10,064 nucleotides of DNA. It comes from an uncultured Ruminococcus sp. (GTDB lineage Bacteria; Bacillota; Clostridia; Lachnospirales; Lachnospiraceae). Every line of letters begins with the position of its first letter. Position 1 is the first letter of the stretch. Of this stretch, positions 1 to 8,949 are shown piece after piece. The notes beneath the pieces were generated by a model. The model saw nothing but the letters and a program-made list of their open reading frames with translations. It was not told where the DNA came from and did not search any database. The stretch is from the NCBI GenBank assembly GCA_900555215.1, contig USKR01000026.1, positions 1-10,064 on the forward strand. Reading direction: 5' to 3'. A program made the translations under genes and the position numbers.

Positions 1-3000
1 TGCTGTTGATCAGCTCTGTCGCGTGCTCTGCCTCCAGAGTTACAGCTTCCCCGTTCTCCTCTGTCGGGAAATTAAACGGAGCTGCCTCTGTATAGTTGCT
101 GAACTCAAATACTGCTTCGATCGCTGCGTCTGCAGATACATTCTCAAATGTATATGTATCCACTGCGCCGACAGATTCGCCATTTACGATTACATCAGCG
201 ATCTTATAGCCGTCGTCCGCTGTGATCGTATACGTCTTGCTCTCGCCTTCCGTTACCACTGTGTCGCCTTCGTCGCTGATCGATCCGCCTTCTCCGGCTG
301 ATGCTGTGATCGTGTACTCTGAGAGGGCGATCTCTTTCGGTACGATCTCAAACTTGTCAAGCTGCGGAGACTTGTTATCCGGACCCGTGAAGACCAGAGT
401 TCCTGCTCCCGCCTCTGTGACTACAACGTCAAATGTAACTTCGTGTGTAGCAGCTGCCTCATCGCTTGCTCCCGCAGTTACTGTACCCGCCGTAATCTTT
501 TCTTCGGGTTCCGACCAACTCAGAGCATTTGTCGAAGCACCGCTCCTGTAATATGCTGTAAAGCTGTATGTTCCAGCCTTCTCAGCATAGTACGGAATGC
601 TGATCGTATCCTGCTGGTTCAGGCAGTTGACGAACTTACCGTTGCTTGCCCATGCAGCCTCAGCTACCTGAAGTGCCCACTGTCCGTCGGATGCAAGCTC
701 TTCATTGTGAAGCTGTGAAAATTCCGCTTCAAGTGTGGATGAGCTGTCCTGTCTCCACGGGAATACAAACGGATCTTCTGCCGTATACTGCTCTCTCGCT
801 GTAAGCCCTTCTTTTGCCTCTGTGATCGCGCTGATCGCATTTGCGATCTCATCTGCAGTCGCATCGGATTTCTCGAGCACAGCCGCGCCTTCAGCTACCG
901 CTGCCGCATATGCTTCCCATCCTTCCACATACCACTCAGGCTCTGCCGCTGTCCCCTCATCCACAAGTGTCTGAAGGGCCTCTTTGGATGAGCTCTCAGT
1001 ATCGAGGATCGTGATCGTCGCCTTATCGTTGAAGCCTATGATCAGATCATCTGTCAGAGCAGTCAGCTCAACGCTGAACTCACGGTTGCCTGTCATATTC
1101 GTATTTCTCGTTGTCTGAACCGGTGCAGTTGCCTCTGTCTGTCCGTCGGCAAATGTCACTGTCGTGATAAGCTCTGTGTCAAAGTCATCCTGGATCGCGC
1201 TTCCCGGATTCGGAGCAACCTGAACGCTGACCTCGCCTTCGCTTCCGCCGACGCGTACCAGCTTAACGTCCATACGTGTATCTTCATTCATCGTATAAGC
1301 GTCCGTCTCCAGGCCTATCATACCCTTGCCGCCATTATTGATGACATAGGCTGACTCGATACCGATCGCCTTATTCTTGACTTCCAGTCTCAGAGTATGT
1401 GTGCCGTGCTCCAGATCATCTGATTCGAAGATCATCTGTCCAAGTGCTCTGGATCCCGCATTCGTATCGATCGTCCCTACAAGCTCCTCGTCAATGTAGA
1501 TATCTGCGGTTCCGTGGTTCGGGTCTTTCGTTCCCATCAGATACACTTTAGATCCTTCAAATTCCAGTGTGAAGGATGCGCCTGCATTTGCCCACTTATT
1601 TGTGCCGCCGATAAAGTTCGATCCGGTCTCGTCTGTCCAGCCGCTTGAGAATGTGAAGCTGTTGTTCGTGATATCGATGACATCCATTCCGTCCGGCGCC
1701 ATGCCTACAAGCTCAAATCCATCGCTTGCCTTGTAAACGCCCACTTCACTGATCATCGGCACTTTGCCGTCTGTTGTGGAAACCGTGATCCTTACCTGAT
1801 CGCCTTTTACCGCGCCGGTCCTTGCCAGTCTCTTCGCGCCGATCGTCTCGCCGCTGTCCAGCGTATTCCACTCGCCGTCACTATTCCGATATTCAATTGT
1901 ATACTCATTGATCCTCTGACCGTTCTGGATCGCTTCTTCAACAGATACGACGTCAAACGTCTTTACTCCGCCGAGATCGATCAGGAGAGTTCCTGTGCTC
2001 GCGCCGTCCTCAGTTGTCCAGTATGTGCTGTCGTTGCCGTCAACCGTATTGCCCGGCTTGTATGCAATGTCATTTCCGCGTACATTGTCAGCGTATACTA
2101 AAGCTCCTTCTGCCGCTGCCAGATTATCGTCGAATGTCTCTTCAATGTTTTCTCCGAACTCAGCTACTCTGTCCAGGATCGCCTGGTCAACAGTTCCCTC
2201 GTTATTCGGAGGAATGTTCAGGAGGAATGTAGCATTATTTCCGACAGATCCGAAATACATGGATCCCAGGTCGGCAATGCTCTTCGGCGTGTTCTTTCTT
2301 GTTCCCCAGAACCATCCGGATGTGATGCGGGCATCAGCCTCCGGAACAGTCCGCTGGTTGCCGTCTTCAAAACCGATCGTGTATCCGCCGCTGGAATTGC
2401 TGTCTATGGTATTATTGGCTTTGTCGACTTTTGATTTTGACCATGTATTCTTGGCTGCGTATCCATTCTCGTTTCCGATCCAGCGGACTGTCGTGTATGC
2501 CTCTGCACCGAACAGCATACAGTCGGAATCATATCCGGCCTCTTCGCCTTCATACTTCTGGATCGTATCGAACCATTTCACAAAATCATATTCCTGGGCG
2601 TCCTGACCGCTTCCCTTCGCGCCGTCCATCCAGACTTCTACGAAATGTCCGTCATTTCCGTATTCCTCGCCGCCAAGGATTTCGATCAGCTGGTTATTAT
2701 AATACTCATTGTAGTCCAGATAATCGTTATCCTTATCTGTCGGCTGACCATTCTGGTCATAATACCCGTAGCTGTCATCATGGATATCCCACGGAGACAA
2801 GTAAAGTCCCATATCCATGTCATACTTCGTACATGCAGCGGAAATCTCTGCAAGGATGTCTCCCTGACCGTTCTTATAGCTTGTCTCTGCCACGTCATAA
2901 GTCGTATACTCGCTTGCCCAGATACAGAAACCGTCGTGATGCTTTGCCGTGACGATCAGCTTCTTGAATCCGGCGTCTTTCAGCGCCTTCACATAATTAT

Positions 3001-3319
3001 CGGCGTCAAAGTCTTCTTCCAGTTTGAATATCTCGTCAGGTGTTTTGTTCCCGTAATTCTCCCCCCACTCGATCTCGTTAAATGTGTTCGGACCGAAATG
3101 GCAGAACGCTGCAAGCTCGTCCTTCTGATACCTGTACTGGTTCTTGTTCGGCAGAACCTCATCCGGGTCCGGAGCCTTTGTGCTGTTGTCTGCAAGCTCT
3201 CCATCGCTAATCCACTCGTCTGCAGCCTGCGCCACCGGCACCCCGGTTCCGAAAAACGTAGTTCCTGCCATGGCTGCCGCCATCAGGAGCGCTAAACTTC
3301 TAGCTGTTTTCTTTTTCAC
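1..3319 (-). CDS. Exported multi-domain GH29 alpha-L-fucosidase (3' end cut by window edge)
   Basis: It is predicted to hydrolyse alpha-linked L-fucose from glycans outside the cell. Residues 1-32 form a signal peptide (KKK, hydrophobic core, cleavage after AQA). The GH29 barrel spans about 50-395: HFGPNTF at 74-80, TAKHHDG with His127/His128, and WMDG with Asp232 as likely nucleophile. Glu284 in RWIGNE is the likely acid/base. This pattern resembles the GH29-B (alpha-1,3/1,4) group; subfamily is inferred. Then come a discoidin (F5/8 C) module (399-530), a second jelly-roll-like module (531-663), a Calx-beta-like domain ending ILDTES (664-770), a FIVAR helical domain (775-840), a CBM6-like module (845-994) and an InlB-type repeat (1000-1074). 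A further CBM-like module starts near 1080 (TLEAEHA) and is cut off; any sorting signal would lie beyond it. GTG is chosen because GGGAG sits 6 nt upstream and the only nearby upstream in-frame ATG reads ATG-ATT-TAA. It probably shares a transcript with the GH2 gene 100 nt upstream. Confidence 0.93.
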   Translation of the reverse strand, partial: MKKKTARSLALLMAAAMAGTTFFGTGVPVAQAADEWISDGELADNSTKAPDPDEVLPNKNQYRYQKDELAAFCHFGPNTFNEIEWGENYGNKTPDEIFKLEEDFDADNYVKALKDAGFKKLIVTAKHHDGFCIWASEYTTYDVAETSYKNGQGDILAEISAACTKYDMDMGLYLSPWDIHDDSYGYYDQNGQPTDKDNDYLDYNEYYNNQLIEILGGEEYGNDGHFVEVWMDGAKGSGQDAQEYDFVKWFDTIQKYEGEEAGYDSDCMLFGAEAYTTVRWIGNENGYAAKNTWSKSKVDKANNTIDSNSSGGYTIGFEDGNQRTVPEADARITSGWFWGTRKNTPKSIADLGSMYFGSVGNNATFLLNIPPNNEGTVDQAILDRVAEFGENIEETFDDNLAAAEGALVYADNVRGNDIAYKPGNTVDGNDSTYWTTEDGASTGTLLIDLGGVKTFDVVSVEEAIQNGQRINEYTIEYRNSDGEWNTLDSGETIGAKRLARTGAVKGDQVRITVSTTDGKVPMISEVGVYKASDGFELVGMAPDGMDVIDITNNSFTFSSGWTDETGSNFIGGTNKWANAGASFTLEFEGSKVYLMGTKDPNHGTADIYIDEELVGTIDTNAGSRALGQMIFESDDLEHGTHTLRLEVKNKAIGIESAYVINNGGKGMIGLETDAYTMNEDTRMDVKLVRVGGSEGEVSVQVAPNPGSAIQDDFDTELITTVTFADGQTEATAPVQTTRNTNMTGNREFSVELTALTDDLIIGFNDKATITILDTESSSKEALQTLVDEGTAAEPEWYVEGWEAYAAAVAEGAAVLEKSDATADEIANAISAITEAKEGLTAREQYTAEDPFVFPWRQDSSSTLEAEFSQLHNEELASDGQWALQVAEAAWASNGKFVNCLNQQDTISIPYYAEKAGTYSFTAYYRSGASTNALSWSEPEEKITAGTVTAGASDEAAATHEVTFDVVVTEAGAGTLVFTGPDNKSPQLDKFEIVPKEIALSEYTITASAGEGGSISDEGDTVVTEGESKTYTITADDGYKIADVIVNGESVGAVDTYTFENVSADAAIEAVFEFSNYTEAAPFNFPTEENGEAVTLEAEHATELINS

Positions 3320-3333
3320 GTATTTCTCCCTTT
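3317..3333 (-). promoter_or_regulatory. Ribosome binding site and GTG start of the GH29 gene
   Basis: On the minus strand AAAGGGAG (3333-3326) is followed by a 6-nt spacer and GTG (3319-3317). An in-frame TAA lies six codons upstream of the GTG, so no earlier start can be used. The next in-frame ATG falls inside the signal peptide core and would remove its positive N-terminus. This supports GTG as the true start. Confidence 0.8.
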
Positions 3334-3370
3334 CTTAAATCATAGTTTATAAGTTACTTTTTATGCCAAC

Positions 3371-3401
3371 AGGGCAGAGGCATTCTCCTGCCTCTGTCCC
3401 T
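3371..3401 (-). other. Intercistronic hairpin between the GH2 and GH29 genes
   Basis: Arms AGGGCAGAGGCA (3371-3382) and TGCCTCTGTCCCT (3389-3401) pair as 8 bp, a single bulged base, then 4 bp, around a 6-nt loop. The hairpin begins about 18 nt after the GH2 stop codon. On the transcribed strand it is followed by GUUGGCAUAAAAAG, not a U-tract, and on the other strand no T-run follows either. It is therefore not a standard intrinsic terminator. An RNA-processing or stability element, or a weak attenuator lowering GH29 expression relative to GH2, are reasonable inferences. Confidence 0.55.
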
Positions 3402-3419
3402 GCTATGACCGGAAACATC

Positions 3420-6400
3420 TTATTTTCCTGATCTTCTCTTCTTCCCGGCGATAACCACTGTTGCTCCCGCAAGGATCGCTGCTGCTGCCCATGCTGCTGC
3501 ATTTGTTGTGTCGCCTGTCTGTACAGCCTTGTCTCCGCCCTGACCTTTATCTCCGTTCTGGCTTCCGCCTGTTCCCGGCTTCTGCGGGTCTTCCGGTTTT
3601 GTTCCCGGATCTCCCGGTTCCAGATCAGGATCAGTTCCCGGATCCTTCTCATTCACAGTAATCCCAAAGGTAACTGTATGGTTCTGATAGGTAACCGTTA
3701 CTTCTTTGACATCTGTTGTCAGCGCCGTTCCGAGATCCGGCGTGAACGCAAACCATTCTGCCGTTCCCGCATTGTATCCTATCGATCCCTCCGTATCGTC
3801 AGAATAGTACACATGGAGCATAAGCCCTTCCGGATCGAGGGTCTCACCTTCGGTGTATTCTATCTTGGCCGGAACTGCCTCCAATTTCACATTCGTGATC
3901 GTAACCGCTGCCGGCTGGACATTGATATTGAAAGCTGTTGTCTTGCCCGCATACTCTACAGTAACCTCTGTATCGCCTGTTGTAAGCTGCTGATCCAGAG
4001 CCGGCGTGAATGTAAAGCCTGCTGCCGTCTCATCGGAATATGCTGCTGCCGCTGTTGAACCGTCGCTGTATTTCAGCTCAAGTACAAGACCTGCCGGGTC
4101 AAGTGTTTCACCCTCTGTGTATTTTGTCCTGCATGGTTCTATTACAGCAATTTCTTCAAGAACCGGTTCTGCCGGCTCTGCTGCTTTGATCTCAAATTCT
4201 GCGGATGCGCTTCCGGAATATCCGTACTGTCCAAGACCTGTAACGATTGCTGTTGCCGTTCCCTCAGCAGTGTTGTTCTCATATGATACGATGTAGTCAA
4301 CGCCGTATCTGAGTTCTGCACCGTCAAGAGCAACTGTGATCTCATCAGCGCTCAGTGTTACCGGATGATCTTCATCTACAACATCCACTTCCTTCACTTC
4401 AGGAACTGTAACCTCTGCATTGCTGATGTCTGTCGTCTCTTCTGCCATTCTTACACGAAGCTCAGCCGCGCTCATGAATCTGTTATTTCCGGAATCGCCA
4501 AATGTGCTGAGACCTGTGAGACGAACATATTTTGCCATCATCGGCTGATCAAACACTGCCAGCTTCCAGCCTGCCGTATTTTCCCAGGATCCCGTAGATA
4601 CAGCTGTCCACTCTTCGCCGTCCGTGCTTACTTCTACCAGATATTCAGAGACACGTCCATTCTCGCTTCCGTCACGTCCATAGTAACGAAGTGCATCGAG
4701 CATCGTCTCTTCTTCCAGTTCAAGCGTGATCCAGAAATCGGACATCGGAACTGTCACATTCCAGTTCGTATGCCACCATGTTCCGGTATTATTATCTACC
4801 GCATAGGATGCAGGTCCTTCATTTCCGCCTCCCGGATACTCGCTTGCTGCTGTTGCAGTTGTCTTTGTATAGTCGTAATCTCTGCTGTCATCCGCAGCGT
4901 CGCCTGCAGATGCGTCTACACCAAGGTTGATCGTAAATGTGTTTCTTGTACTGTGGTCCTCAGACTCGATGATCAGTTTTGCTGCGTTCTCATACGGCGG
5001 AATATATGTTACCGCTGCATTGTCTGCGCCTGCATACTGGATCGTATCGATCAGGATCGCCTCTGTGTCAAAGTATCCGTTTGCCAGATCTGACGCACTT
5101 GCTTCCAGGCCATTGACTGACAGCGACTGAAGTGCTGCTGTAGAGTTCGTCGTATAGGAGCCTGTCCACTCGTTGATCATAACCTCTGTGATCGCTACAC
5201 TCGGTTTAGACAGATCCGTACCTGTCGGATTCACAACACGAAGTTTTACATAAGTTGCTAACTGCGGGTCAAAATTATATGTATATGCCTTGACCCTTGT
5301 CGGATTCTCGGACTCAGCGATCGTCTCTTCCGCCTCTACCTTTGTCCAGCTGTTGTCCTCGCCTGTTTCGGAGATATAGATCTCTGTCGTTCCGGCGTTC
5401 GGGAATCTCAGGCCACTGTAGTCTCTTGCGAAGTAAACAACGATCTCTCCGACTCTCTGCTGAGTATCATAGCGGAATGTAATCTCCGCATCATTGTCAT
5501 TATTCTTGTTTGTATTCGTCCAGTTGCTCCATGCCGTGAGGTTAGCTCCGCCGCTTGTGTTGTCGCTGATCGCTGTATTTCCATCTTTGATCGCTTCAAG
5601 CGTATCTGACTGGAAGCCTGCCTCAATATCCTGGCTCAGGTTGGCTGCTCCTGTCACACTGTCGCCGATTGTAACCTGCTGCTCCTGCACACGTACAACA
5701 GCAGACACTGTCATCTCCTGTCCGAGTACATTCGCCGTACCTGTTACCATCACCGGACCGACTTCATCATAGCTGCCCTCAGGCTCGCCCCACTCTACCG
5801 GGAAGGATGCGCTGATCACTTCGCCGTTCTGGAGCACTGCAGGTCTAGATTCCGGAAGCACCGGTTCTGTTCCGACCGGAACTGTAGTAGTGTAGTTGAG
5901 CAGTGCAGCCACCTGATCGATCATGTTGACCGTTACAGAAACTGTATCGCCCGCCTCTGTCACACCTGCAACTGAGAATGTGCCTGTCTGTGCGATCTGG
6001 TCCTCTGAGATCTCATTCCATGTCACCGTCATGTCAGCCTCAGAATTGTCAGAATACACAGCTGTTACTGTCTCAGGCAGCTGAGGCATATTGCCGGTCT
6101 TCACATAATAGTTTCTGGACATCATGTAGTAGCTTAATGACGTTTCTCCGGACTCTTCTTCCACCGGTGTCGTATTGATCGTCACAACAGCCGGATCAAG
6201 TCCGTCCGCGCTTGCTGTTACTTTGATCTCGCCTGCGTTCTTCGTAGACTGTACGATCGCAACAAGCTGACCGCTGAACGCATCCCTATTATCGTCCTGA
6301 TAGGACTGATGATCTGCCTGCTCGCCATTGTCAACACCTACAAGCGTTCCTTCGCCTTCTACTGTAAACTTCACATTGTTTGCCGCATCAGGAACGATTT

Positions 6401-8918
6401 CACCATTTTCATCTTCAACGCTGACAGTAATATAGCTCAGCTCTGTGCCGTCAGCCGCGATCTCTGTACGGTCGGCCTCTGCATCCAGCTTAGCCTCATC
6501 TCCGGTCGTCGTCACATAAGTACGTCCTTCAACCTGGTCGAGATCGATCGCATTGCCTTCTGCGTCCCATGCCTCTGCGGAAATGGTTCCTTCTTCAAAC
6601 GGTACATTCCATGTCAGATAGAGATTCTTATGAGCGGTTCCGTTTGCGCCTTCTCCCTCATAAATCTGATAGGTATATCCCGCATCCGTAGTCTTTGTCG
6701 TAAATTCCTTTGTTCCAAGATCCTTTACTTCTCCGTCTGCAGTAGTAAGCGTCAGTTTTACTTTCGCTGCATCTGTATATACAACGACCGGAACTTCTCC
6801 GCTTCCGTTTGTTGTCACGACATCTTCATTCCATGCAGGAAGAATATGGAGCGTGTCAACGTCGTCGTTCCACTGGCTCTGATAAAAATAGTAGCTGTCC
6901 TTCGGAAGTCCTGCGGTATCAACGATACCGAAATAGGAGTTCTTCGGAGACGGCCAGGATGACACTGCCCCGGTGCTTGTTCCGTTCCACGGTGTAGGCT
7001 CGCCGATATAGTCAAAACCTGTCCATACATATTCACCGGCCACGAAATCACGCTGGATCACATCATACCATGCGCTGCTTGCAAGAGCCCCCCAGCCTAC
7101 TGCCGAGTTGTCATAAGACGTAAGGTTCTTATCTGCCGTCTGTGACGCGCCGCCGCTTCCTAATCTGTCATAAATACCGCGGCTGTTGACCGATGAAGCC
7201 GTCTCTGATCCGTAGATAGGCCAGTCCGGACTTGCTTCGTGCTGCGTATCATACTGTGATCCGTTTGTATAGTTGAGGCCTACTGCCCCGCCGGCCTGGG
7301 CAAGCGAATCCATAATATTATATGCTGTTCCGGATGTATTACCTTTAACATTATTATCGCCTCTTGTGACAGGCCTTGTCGAATCAAGCTCCTGAGCCCA
7401 TGCGATCAGCTTGCTCTGTGCATCTGCATAAGTCTGGTTAAGACCATAGGCTGTTCCTTCCTGCACCTCGTTTCCGAGAGACCACATAATAACGGAAGGA
7501 GCATTCTGTCCTCGCTTAATCATAGCGGTCAGATCGAACTGCGCCCATGTCATTCCTGATTCTGCCCCGATGATTTCGTTGCTATCGTCAATCAACTGGT
7601 TGAACCATACAGAATAGTCATTGGAGTTACCATTCTTTGGATACATCCAGCCGTCGAACGCCTCGTCAATCACGAGGATTCCCTGCTCGTTGCACGCCTC
7701 GATCAGCTCGTCTGCAGCCGGGTTGTGTGTTACACGGATAGAGTTACATCCCATCTCTTTCAGGATCTTCACCTGACGGTTGATCGCATCCTCCCACGCC
7801 TCTGCTCCGAGGGCTCCCTGATCGTGGTGCATGCAGACACCCTTCAGCTTCATATTCTCTCCGTTTAATGAGAAACCTGTATTGACATCAAGATTAAAGT
7901 AGCGGTAACCAAATTCTGTGTCATATGTATCGACAACAGTGTCACCGACCTTCACTTCTGTTCTCACAGTGTACAGCGCCGGGGCATCGGATGTGTCCCA
8001 CAGTGTCGGATTATCTGCCGGTACTGTTGCATCGATATCTGCGCTCGCGCCGGCAGCTACTTCTACAGCCTCTGTCGTCACAGTTCCGATGCTGTCCTCT
8101 GCATCTCCGTCTTTCGGGAATACAGTATGTGTAAGTGTTACATTCTGTGCTTCTGCGGAATCATTTACCACAGTTGTGCTGACGTTCGTGCTTACCGTGC
8201 CGCCAGCTTCTTCCTCCAGGTTCGGAGTCTCGATCTTTGTTCCGTACAGATCGACATGTACCGGATCTGTGATCGTCAGATCCACGCTCCTGTAGATACC
8301 GCTTCCTGAATACCAGCGGCTGGACGGAGTCTGGTGATTTACCTTTACAGTGATCACATTGTCTCCGCCGTAATTTACATAATCAGTAATATCGAAGGAG
8401 AACGGTGTGTATCCGTAAGGATGGCTTCCAACCTCATGGCCGTTTACCCAGATCGTAGAATTCATGTAAACTCCGCCGAAATCAATCCGAATCCTCTTGC
8501 CTTCCGCACTGCTGTCAACGGTAAAGTTCTTCCTGTACCATCCGGTTCCTCCCGGAAGATAGCCGCTTTCTGCTTCCCCGGATGTCGAATACTCCTGCTC
8601 GATGCTGTAATCGTGCGGAAGATTCACCTGCTCCCAGCTCGAGTCATTGAAGCCCGGGTCCTCTGCGCCCGATGCATCGCCCATGTAGAATTTCCAGTTG
8701 TCATTGAAATTCTCTGAGCGTGTTGTTCCGGTATAGTTGTTTACATACACAGCTTCCGGATCTGAACTCATCTGCACGCTTGAATCCGTGCCCACCTTTA
8801 CGACCGGGCCGGCCGCAAACACTGTAGTCGGGATTATCATCCCAGCTGCCAGGGCCGCTGCCATGACGGCTGTTCCTTTTCTTTTTAAGTCTCTTTTTTT
8901 CATCCTGTTTTCGGACAA
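3420..8918 (-). CDS. Cell-wall-anchored multi-domain GH2 beta-galactosidase-type enzyme
   Basis: Predicted exo-acting GH2 glycosidase, most likely a beta-galactosidase, displayed on the cell surface. Numbering is from TTG at 8918. A signal peptide covers 1-35. The GH2 sugar-binding domain is 67-218, the GH2 Ig-like domain about 225-335 and the TIM barrel about 343-640. Acid/base Glu484 lies in WSLGNE and nucleophile Glu572 in YGSETASS. A DUF4982-like domain (672-735) and a GH2 C-terminal Ig-like domain (807-917, VGVDNGE) follow, an architecture common in large gut GH2 enzymes. The tail has two Big_4-like domains (940-1000, 1005-1078), a discoidin module (1085-1252), a cadherin-like sandwich (1258-1335), a second discoidin module (1345-1490), a GxYxG-type Ig-like repeat (1497-1578), two similar Big_3-like repeats (1588-1667, 1678-1755), a Pro/Gly linker and a QTGD sorting signal. 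Standalone LacZ is about 1000 residues, so nearly half of this protein is adhesion or spacer. Exact substrate is uncertain; other GH2 specificities are possible. Confidence 0.92.
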   Translation of the reverse strand: MSENRMKKRDLKRKGTAVMAAALAAGMIIPTTVFAAGPVVKVGTDSSVQMSSDPEAVYVNNYTGTTRSENFNDNWKFYMGDASGAEDPGFNDSSWEQVNLPHDYSIEQEYSTSGEAESGYLPGGTGWYRKNFTVDSSAEGKRIRIDFGGVYMNSTIWVNGHEVGSHPYGYTPFSFDITDYVNYGGDNVITVKVNHQTPSSRWYSGSGIYRSVDLTITDPVHVDLYGTKIETPNLEEEAGGTVSTNVSTTVVNDSAEAQNVTLTHTVFPKDGDAEDSIGTVTTEAVEVAAGASADIDATVPADNPTLWDTSDAPALYTVRTEVKVGDTVVDTYDTEFGYRYFNLDVNTGFSLNGENMKLKGVCMHHDQGALGAEAWEDAINRQVKILKEMGCNSIRVTHNPAADELIEACNEQGILVIDEAFDGWMYPKNGNSNDYSVWFNQLIDDSNEIIGAESGMTWAQFDLTAMIKRGQNAPSVIMWSLGNEVQEGTAYGLNQTYADAQSKLIAWAQELDSTRPVTRGDNNVKGNTSGTAYNIMDSLAQAGGAVGLNYTNGSQYDTQHEASPDWPIYGSETASSVNSRGIYDRLGSGGASQTADKNLTSYDNSAVGWGALASSAWYDVIQRDFVAGEYVWTGFDYIGEPTPWNGTSTGAVSSWPSPKNSYFGIVDTAGLPKDSYYFYQSQWNDDVDTLHILPAWNEDVVTTNGSGEVPVVVYTDAAKVKLTLTTADGEVKDLGTKEFTTKTTDAGYTYQIYEGEGANGTAHKNLYLTWNVPFEEGTISAEAWDAEGNAIDLDQVEGRTYVTTTGDEAKLDAEADRTEIAADGTELSYITVSVEDENGEIVPDAANNVKFTVEGEGTLVGVDNGEQADHQSYQDDNRDAFSGQLVAIVQSTKNAGEIKVTASADGLDPAVVTINTTPVEEESGETSLSYYMMSRNYYVKTGNMPQLPETVTAVYSDNSEADMTVTWNEISEDQIAQTGTFSVAGVTEAGDTVSVTVNMIDQVAALLNYTTTVPVGTEPVLPESRPAVLQNGEVISASFPVEWGEPEGSYDEVGPVMVTGTANVLGQEMTVSAVVRVQEQQVTIGDSVTGAANLSQDIEAGFQSDTLEAIKDGNTAISDNTSGGANLTAWSNWTNTNKNNDNDAEITFRYDTQQRVGEIVVYFARDYSGLRFPNAGTTEIYISETGEDNSWTKVEAEETIAESENPTRVKAYTYNFDPQLATYVKLRVVNPTGTDLSKPSVAITEVMINEWTGSYTTNSTAALQSLSVNGLEASASDLANGYFDTEAILIDTIQYAGADNAAVTYIPPYENAAKLIIESEDHSTRNTFTINLGVDASAGDAADDSRDYDYTKTTATAASEYPGGGNEGPASYAVDNNTGTWWHTNWNVTVPMSDFWITLELEEETMLDALRYYGRDGSENGRVSEYLVEVSTDGEEWTAVSTGSWENTAGWKLAVFDQPMMAKYVRLTGLSTFGDSGNNRFMSAAELRVRMAEETTDISNAEVTVPEVKEVDVVDEDHPVTLSADEITVALDGAELRYGVDYIVSYENNTAEGTATAIVTGLGQYGYSGSASAEFEIKAAEPAEPVLEEIAVIEPCRTKYTEGETLDPAGLVLELKYSDGSTAAAAYSDETAAGFTFTPALDQQLTTGDTEVTVEYAGKTTAFNINVQPAAVTITNVKLEAVPAKIEYTEGETLDPEGLMLHVYYSDDTEGSIGYNAGTAEWFAFTPDLGTALTTDVKEVTVTYQNHTVTFGITVNEKDPGTDPDLEPGDPGTKPEDPQKPGTGGSQNGDKGQGGDKAVQTGDTTNAAAWAAAAILAGATVVIAGKKRRSGK
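3423..3524 (-). other. Sortase-type cell wall sorting signal with a QTGD core
   Basis: Residues 1799-1832 of the GH2 protein read VQTGD, then an Ala/Ile/Val-rich membrane segment (about 1806-1825), then the basic tail KKRRSGK. A Pro/Gly/Asp-rich wall-spanning linker precedes it (1758-1798). The three-part layout is that of LPXTG-type signals, but the core lacks the Leu-Pro pair. Such TGD variants are known in Lachnospiraceae surface proteins. Covalent anchoring by a cognate sortase is inferred; no sortase gene is in the window. Confidence 0.75.
3654..4157 (-). repeat. Tandem pair of Big_3-like modules within the GH2 gene
   Basis: Residues 1588-1667 (3918-4157) and 1678-1755 (3654-3887) are diverged copies of one Ig-like unit. 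Both carry YTEGETLDP-GL-L followed by a YSD motif, then F-FTPxL, LTT and EVTV-Y. An ancestral internal duplication is seen directly. The modules are probably rigid spacers holding the catalytic part away from the wall. Confidence 0.8.
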
Positions 8919-8945
8919 ATCATCCTTTTTCAGTCCTTTTCCTCC
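8901..8945 (-). promoter_or_regulatory. Start region of the GH2 gene with three competing in-frame starts
   Basis: A strong GGAGG (8945-8941) lies 7 nt before an in-frame CTG (8933-8931). A weaker AAGGA (8928-8924 region) lies about 5 nt before TTG (8918-8916). The first in-frame ATG (8903-8901) has no well-placed Shine-Dalgarno. The three differ by five codons each and only change the charged N-terminus of the signal peptide. The TTG is used for the CDS entry because CTG starts are rare, but spacing favours CTG. The frame is open upstream to a TGA at 8979-8981. Confidence 0.6.
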
Positions 8946-8949
8946 ATTT

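Noticed and set aside
3339..3369. TTGGCA - 19 bp - TATGAT on the minus strand as a separate GH29 promoter
   Set aside because: The spacer is long and the predicted transcript would begin at or inside the ribosome binding site. Read-through from the GH2 gene is the simpler explanation, although a weak internal promoter is not excluded.
3371..3401. Intrinsic terminator after the GH2 gene
   Set aside because: The stem is good but no U-tract follows on either strand, so it is listed only as a hairpin.
4365..5093. Open plus-strand frame of 242 codons, and others of about 200 codons at 1995-2606, 2645-3295 and 6309-6962
   Set aside because: They lie antisense to clearly coding GH29 and GH2 sequence. 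Their products are low-complexity, Cys/Ser/Arg-rich and match no family I recognise. They are by-products of codon use on the coding strand.
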